The notes under the pieces were generated by a model. That model searched no databases, had not been told where the DNA came from, and saw only the letters and a program-made list of their open reading frames with translations. The position numbers and the translations under genes were made by a program. Shown here piece by piece: positions 60,714 to 64,000 of a stretch of 64,000 nt of DNA. Numbering within the stretch: the stretch's first letter is position 1; every line of letters starts with the position of its first letter. The stretch covers positions 1 to 64,000 of the forward strand of contig CANHRS010000006.1 of assembly GCA_947463445.1 (NCBI GenBank), given 5' to 3'. The stretch comes from Flavobacteriia bacterium. Lineage in GTDB: Bacteria > Bacteroidota > Bacteroidia > Flavobacteriales_D > Crocinitomicaceae.

Positions 60714-60767
60714 TTTATCGACAAAATGATTTTATTCGTTGTGAATATCTTTTAAGTCGTCGATAAA
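60714..60767. promoter_or_regulatory. 9-bp inverted repeat upstream of nrdB, possible regulatory structure
   Basis: TTTATCGAC (60714-60722) and GTCGATAAA (60759-60767) in the comF-nrdB intergenic region. Confidence 0.3.
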
Positions 60768-60952
60768 AAGTTGATTTTCTTCGGTACTACAAGGAGTTCA
60801 GAAACGGGTTGTTGAAAACGTTTGTCTTTTGTGAATTTCTTTAATTGCAAGAACTGATTAAAATGACAATTTTTGTAACCCCGTTAATAATTCCTCTCCA
60901 AGAAAGAGATGCATTTTTAAAGACTTAATATATACCAATTTAATTAAATAGT

Positions 60953-61930
60953 ATGAATCACGTAGAACCAATTTTAGTGCCTAATGAAGGAAGGTTTGTA
61001 TTGTTTCCAATACAGCATGATGATATTTGGGCTTTTTATAAAAAGGCGGAAGCAAGTTTTTGGACTGCAGAGGAAATTGATATGTCTGCGGATATTATCG
61101 ATTGGGAAAACAAATTGAATGAGAATGAAAAACATTTCATCAAACATATTCTTGCGTTTTTCGCGGCGTCTGATGGTATTGTAAACGAAAATTTAGCTGA
61201 AAACTTTTTGTCGGAAGTACAATATACGGAGGCTAAATTCTTTTATGGTTTCCAAATCACGATTGAAAATATCCATTCAGAGACCTATTCTTTGTTGATT
61301 GATACCTTAATTAAAGATTCAGCGGATAAATCACATTTGTTCAATGCGATTGATACATTAACATGTGTTCGTAAGAAAGCAGATTGGGCTTTACGTTGGA
61401 TTGAGCAAGGAACATTTGCGCAACGTTTGGTAGCTTTTGCAGCGGTTGAAGGAATTTTCTTTTCTGGATCTTTCTGTTCTATTTTCTGGTTGAAAAAACG
61501 TGGTTTAATGCCAGGATTAGGATTCTCTAACGAGTTGATTTCTAGAGATGAAGGTTTGCACTGTGATTTCGCTTGTTTGTTATACAATAATCACGTTGTA
61601 AATAAGTTAGATAAGAAAGAAGTAGAACAAATTATCTTGGATGCAGTAGCGATTGAAAAAGAATTTATTTTGGATGCGCTTCCTGTAAAATTAATTGGAA
61701 TGAATAGTGACTTAATGTCGCAATACATTGAATTCGTAGCAGATAGATTGTTAGTGGAGTTGGGGAATGAAAAAGTATTTAACGCTACAAACCCATTCGA
61801 TTTCATGGATATGTTGTCGATTCAAGGTAAATCGAATTTCTTTGAAAAGCGTGTGGCAGAATACCAAAAAGCAGGTGTGATGAACAGTGGGAATGACAAC
61901 CACGGTTTTAGCATGGACGAAGATTTTTAA
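60953..61930 (+). CDS. nrdB: Ribonucleoside-diphosphate reductase small subunit
   Basis: [75 protein letters not shown]. Confidence 0.97.
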   Translation: MNHVEPILVPNEGRFVLFPIQHDDIWAFYKKAEASFWTAEEIDMSADIIDWENKLNENEKHFIKHILAFFAASDGIVNENLAENFLSEVQYTEAKFFYGFQITIENIHSETYSLLIDTLIKDSADKSHLFNAIDTLTCVRKKADWALRWIEQGTFAQRLVAFAAVEGIFFSGSFCSIFWLKKRGLMPGLGFSNELISRDEGLHCDFACLLYNNHVVNKLDKKEVEQIILDAVAIEKEFILDALPVKLIGMNSDLMSQYIEFVADRLLVELGNEKVFNATNPFDFMDMLSIQGKSNFFEKRVAEYQKAGVMNSGNDNHGFSMDEDF

Positions 61931-61967
61931 TTGAAAAACAAATTACCCTTAAATATAGAATAAAGAT

Positions 61968-64000
61968 ATGTACGTAGTAAAAAGAGATGGACGAAAGGAG
62001 GCGGTGAAATTCGACAAAATCACTGCTCGAATTATTAAGATGTGTTACGGTTTGGATCCGTTAGTGAGTCCAGAAGCAGTTGCAATGAAAGTGATTGAAG
62101 GTATTTATGATGGTGTTACTACTTCTGAGTTAGACAACTTAGCAGCAGAAACAGCAGCAGCAAAAACAATCGATCACCCAGATTATGCATTGTTAGCTTC
62201 TAGAATTGCAGTTTCTAACCTACACAAAGAAACAAAGAAATCATTTTCTGAAGTGATGGAGGATTTATATACGTATGTAGATCCAAAAACAAATCAACCA
62301 GCATCTTTGTTGGCGGAGGATGTGTATAATGTAATCATGGAAAACCGTGAAGTACTAGATTCTAGTATCATTTACGACCGTGATTTCAAATATGACTACT
62401 TCGGATTTAAAACATTGTCGAGATCCTATTTATTACGTTTGAACGGAGAAATTGCTGAACGTCCACAGCAAATGTTGATGCGTGTTTCTGTTGGTATCCA
62501 TAAGGGGGATATTAACGAAGCAATCAAAACGTACAATTTAATGTCAGAAGGTTGGTTTACACATGCTACACCAACATTATTTAACGCTGGTACACCAAAA
62601 CCACAAATGTCTTCTTGTTTTTTATTAACTGTAAAAGAAGATAGTATTGATGGTATTTACGATACATTAAAATCATGTGCTAAGATTTCACAATCAGCAG
62701 GTGGTATCGGATTAGCAATTCACGATATTCGTGCTACTGGTTCATATATTAAAGGAACAAATGGCGCTTCGAATGGTATCGTACCTATGTTACGTGTATT
62801 TAATGACACTGCAAGATATGTAGATCAAGGTGGAGGAAAACGTAAAGGTTCTTTCGCAGTATATATCGAGCCTTGGCATGCGGATATCTTCGACTTCTTA
62901 GATTTGAAGAAAAACCATGGTAAAGAGGAGCAACGTGCACGTGATTTATTTTATGCATTGTGGATTCCAGATTTATTCATGAAACGTGTGGAAAGTAATG
63001 GCGATTGGACGTTGATGTGTCCAAACGAATGCCCAGGTCTTTCGGATACGCATAGTGCTGAATTTGAAGCATTATACATGAAATATGAAGCGGAAGGAAA
63101 AGGAAGAAAAACAATCAAAGCACAAGATTTATGGTTCAAAATTTTAGAATCACAAATTGAAACTGGTACACCTTACATGTTGTACAAAGATGCTGCGAAT
63201 GCAAAATCTAACCAACAAAATTTAGGTACAATCAAGTCTTCGAACTTATGTACAGAAATTATTGAGTATACTGCTCCAGATGAGGTTGCTGTTTGTAACT
63301 TAGCTTCTTTAGCATTGCCTAAGTTCGTGACGGAAGATGGTCAATTTGATCACAATAAATTATTCGAAGTTACGTACCAAGCTACAGTGAACTTAAATAG
63401 AATTATTGATGGAAACTACTACCCAGTAGAAGAAGCGAAAAATTCTAACATGCGTCACCGTCCAATCGGATTAGGAGTTCAAGGATTAGCAGATGCATTT
63501 ATTATGATGCGTTTCCCTTTCGAATCTCCAGAGGCAAAACAATTGAATGCAGAGATTTTTGAAACTATCTATTACGCTGCAATGACTGCATCGAAAGATT
63601 TAGCGAAAAAAGAAGGTGCATACGAAACCTTCCAAGGTTCTCCTTTATCTAAAGGTGTGTTCCAATTCGATATGTGGAATGTTACGCCATCCACACGTTG
63701 GGAATGGGATGTATTACGTAAAGAAGTAATGGAATTTGGAGCAAGAAACTCTTTGTTATTAGCACCAATGCCAACTGCTTCTACAGCACAAATCTTAGGA
63801 AATAACGAATGTTTTGAACCATATACTTCTAACATTTATACGCGTCGTGTACTTTCTGGTGAGTTTATTATCGTAAACAAACACTTATTGAAAGACTTAG
63901 TGAAAGAAGGTCTTTGGAATAAAGATATGCGTTCTAAATTGATGGCTTCCAACGGTTCTGTTCAAAATATCGTTGAAATTCCAGCACATTTGAAAGCATT
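61968..64000 (+). CDS. nrdA: Ribonucleoside-diphosphate reductase large subunit (truncated by window end)
   Basis: ATG at 61968 opens [31 protein letters not shown] (ATP-cone); [26 protein letters not shown]; no stop in frame before window end; absent from the track because it runs off the edge. Confidence 0.96.
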   Translation, partial: MYVVKRDGRKEAVKFDKITARIIKMCYGLDPLVSPEAVAMKVIEGIYDGVTTSELDNLAAETAAAKTIDHPDYALLASRIAVSNLHKETKKSFSEVMEDLYTYVDPKTNQPASLLAEDVYNVIMENREVLDSSIIYDRDFKYDYFGFKTLSRSYLLRLNGEIAERPQQMLMRVSVGIHKGDINEAIKTYNLMSEGWFTHATPTLFNAGTPKPQMSSCFLLTVKEDSIDGIYDTLKSCAKISQSAGGIGLAIHDIRATGSYIKGTNGASNGIVPMLRVFNDTARYVDQGGGKRKGSFAVYIEPWHADIFDFLDLKKNHGKEEQRARDLFYALWIPDLFMKRVESNGDWTLMCPNECPGLSDTHSAEFEALYMKYEAEGKGRKTIKAQDLWFKILESQIETGTPYMLYKDAANAKSNQQNLGTIKSSNLCTEIIEYTAPDEVAVCNLASLALPKFVTEDGQFDHNKLFEVTYQATVNLNRIIDGNYYPVEEAKNSNMRHRPIGLGVQGLADAFIMMRFPFESPEAKQLNAEIFETIYYAAMTASKDLAKKEGAYETFQGSPLSKGVFQFDMWNVTPSTRWEWDVLRKEVMEFGARNSLLLAPMPTASTAQILGNNECFEPYTSNIYTRRVLSGEFIIVNKHLLKDLVKEGLWNKDMRSKLMASNGSVQNIVEIPAHLKA

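Noticed and set aside
62951-63835. Minus-strand ORFs at 62951 and 63572
   Set aside because: Antisense to nrdA, which runs off the window end

Overview
AT-rich chromosomal window, most likely from Bacteroidota (Flavobacteriales-like, perhaps Crocinitomicaceae; this is inferred from T9SS sorting domains, gene order and protein families, not from a search). Most of it is housekeeping: a suf Fe-S operon (sufA-B-C-D-tlyA-sufS-sufE-DUF59), fabF, yebC, rsmI, a flippase, a heme A synthase-like gene, asnS-rpoN, a pdxA-DUF177-rpmF-plsX-fabH-accB-accC block, pepA, a DEAD-box helicase, mgtC, an HU gene, a LytS/LytTR-type two-component pair, tRNA-Asn, ssb, comF and nrdB-nrdA. The largest feature is a 13 kb gene (4356 aa) for a mosaic, repeat-built secreted protein with a CHU_C-type (T9SS type B) C-terminus. 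Two less obvious signals came from reading the raw sequence. (1) Three unrelated MITE/REP-like inverted-repeat elements lie in the suf/fabF region, and in each the first three bases of a terminal repeat are exactly the stop codon of the adjacent gene (sufB TAG, sufC TAG, DUF59 TAA). (2) A gene-decay patch at 43.7-45.8 kb, absent from the ORF track, contains a RelE/ParE toxin with TAG at two expected Trp codons, an SRPBCC gene with two in-frame stops, and a DUF4287 gene with two homopolymer frameshifts. An XRE regulator near 53.4 kb also carries an in-frame stop. I found no CRISPR array, no rRNA, no transposase gene and no convincing new defence system.
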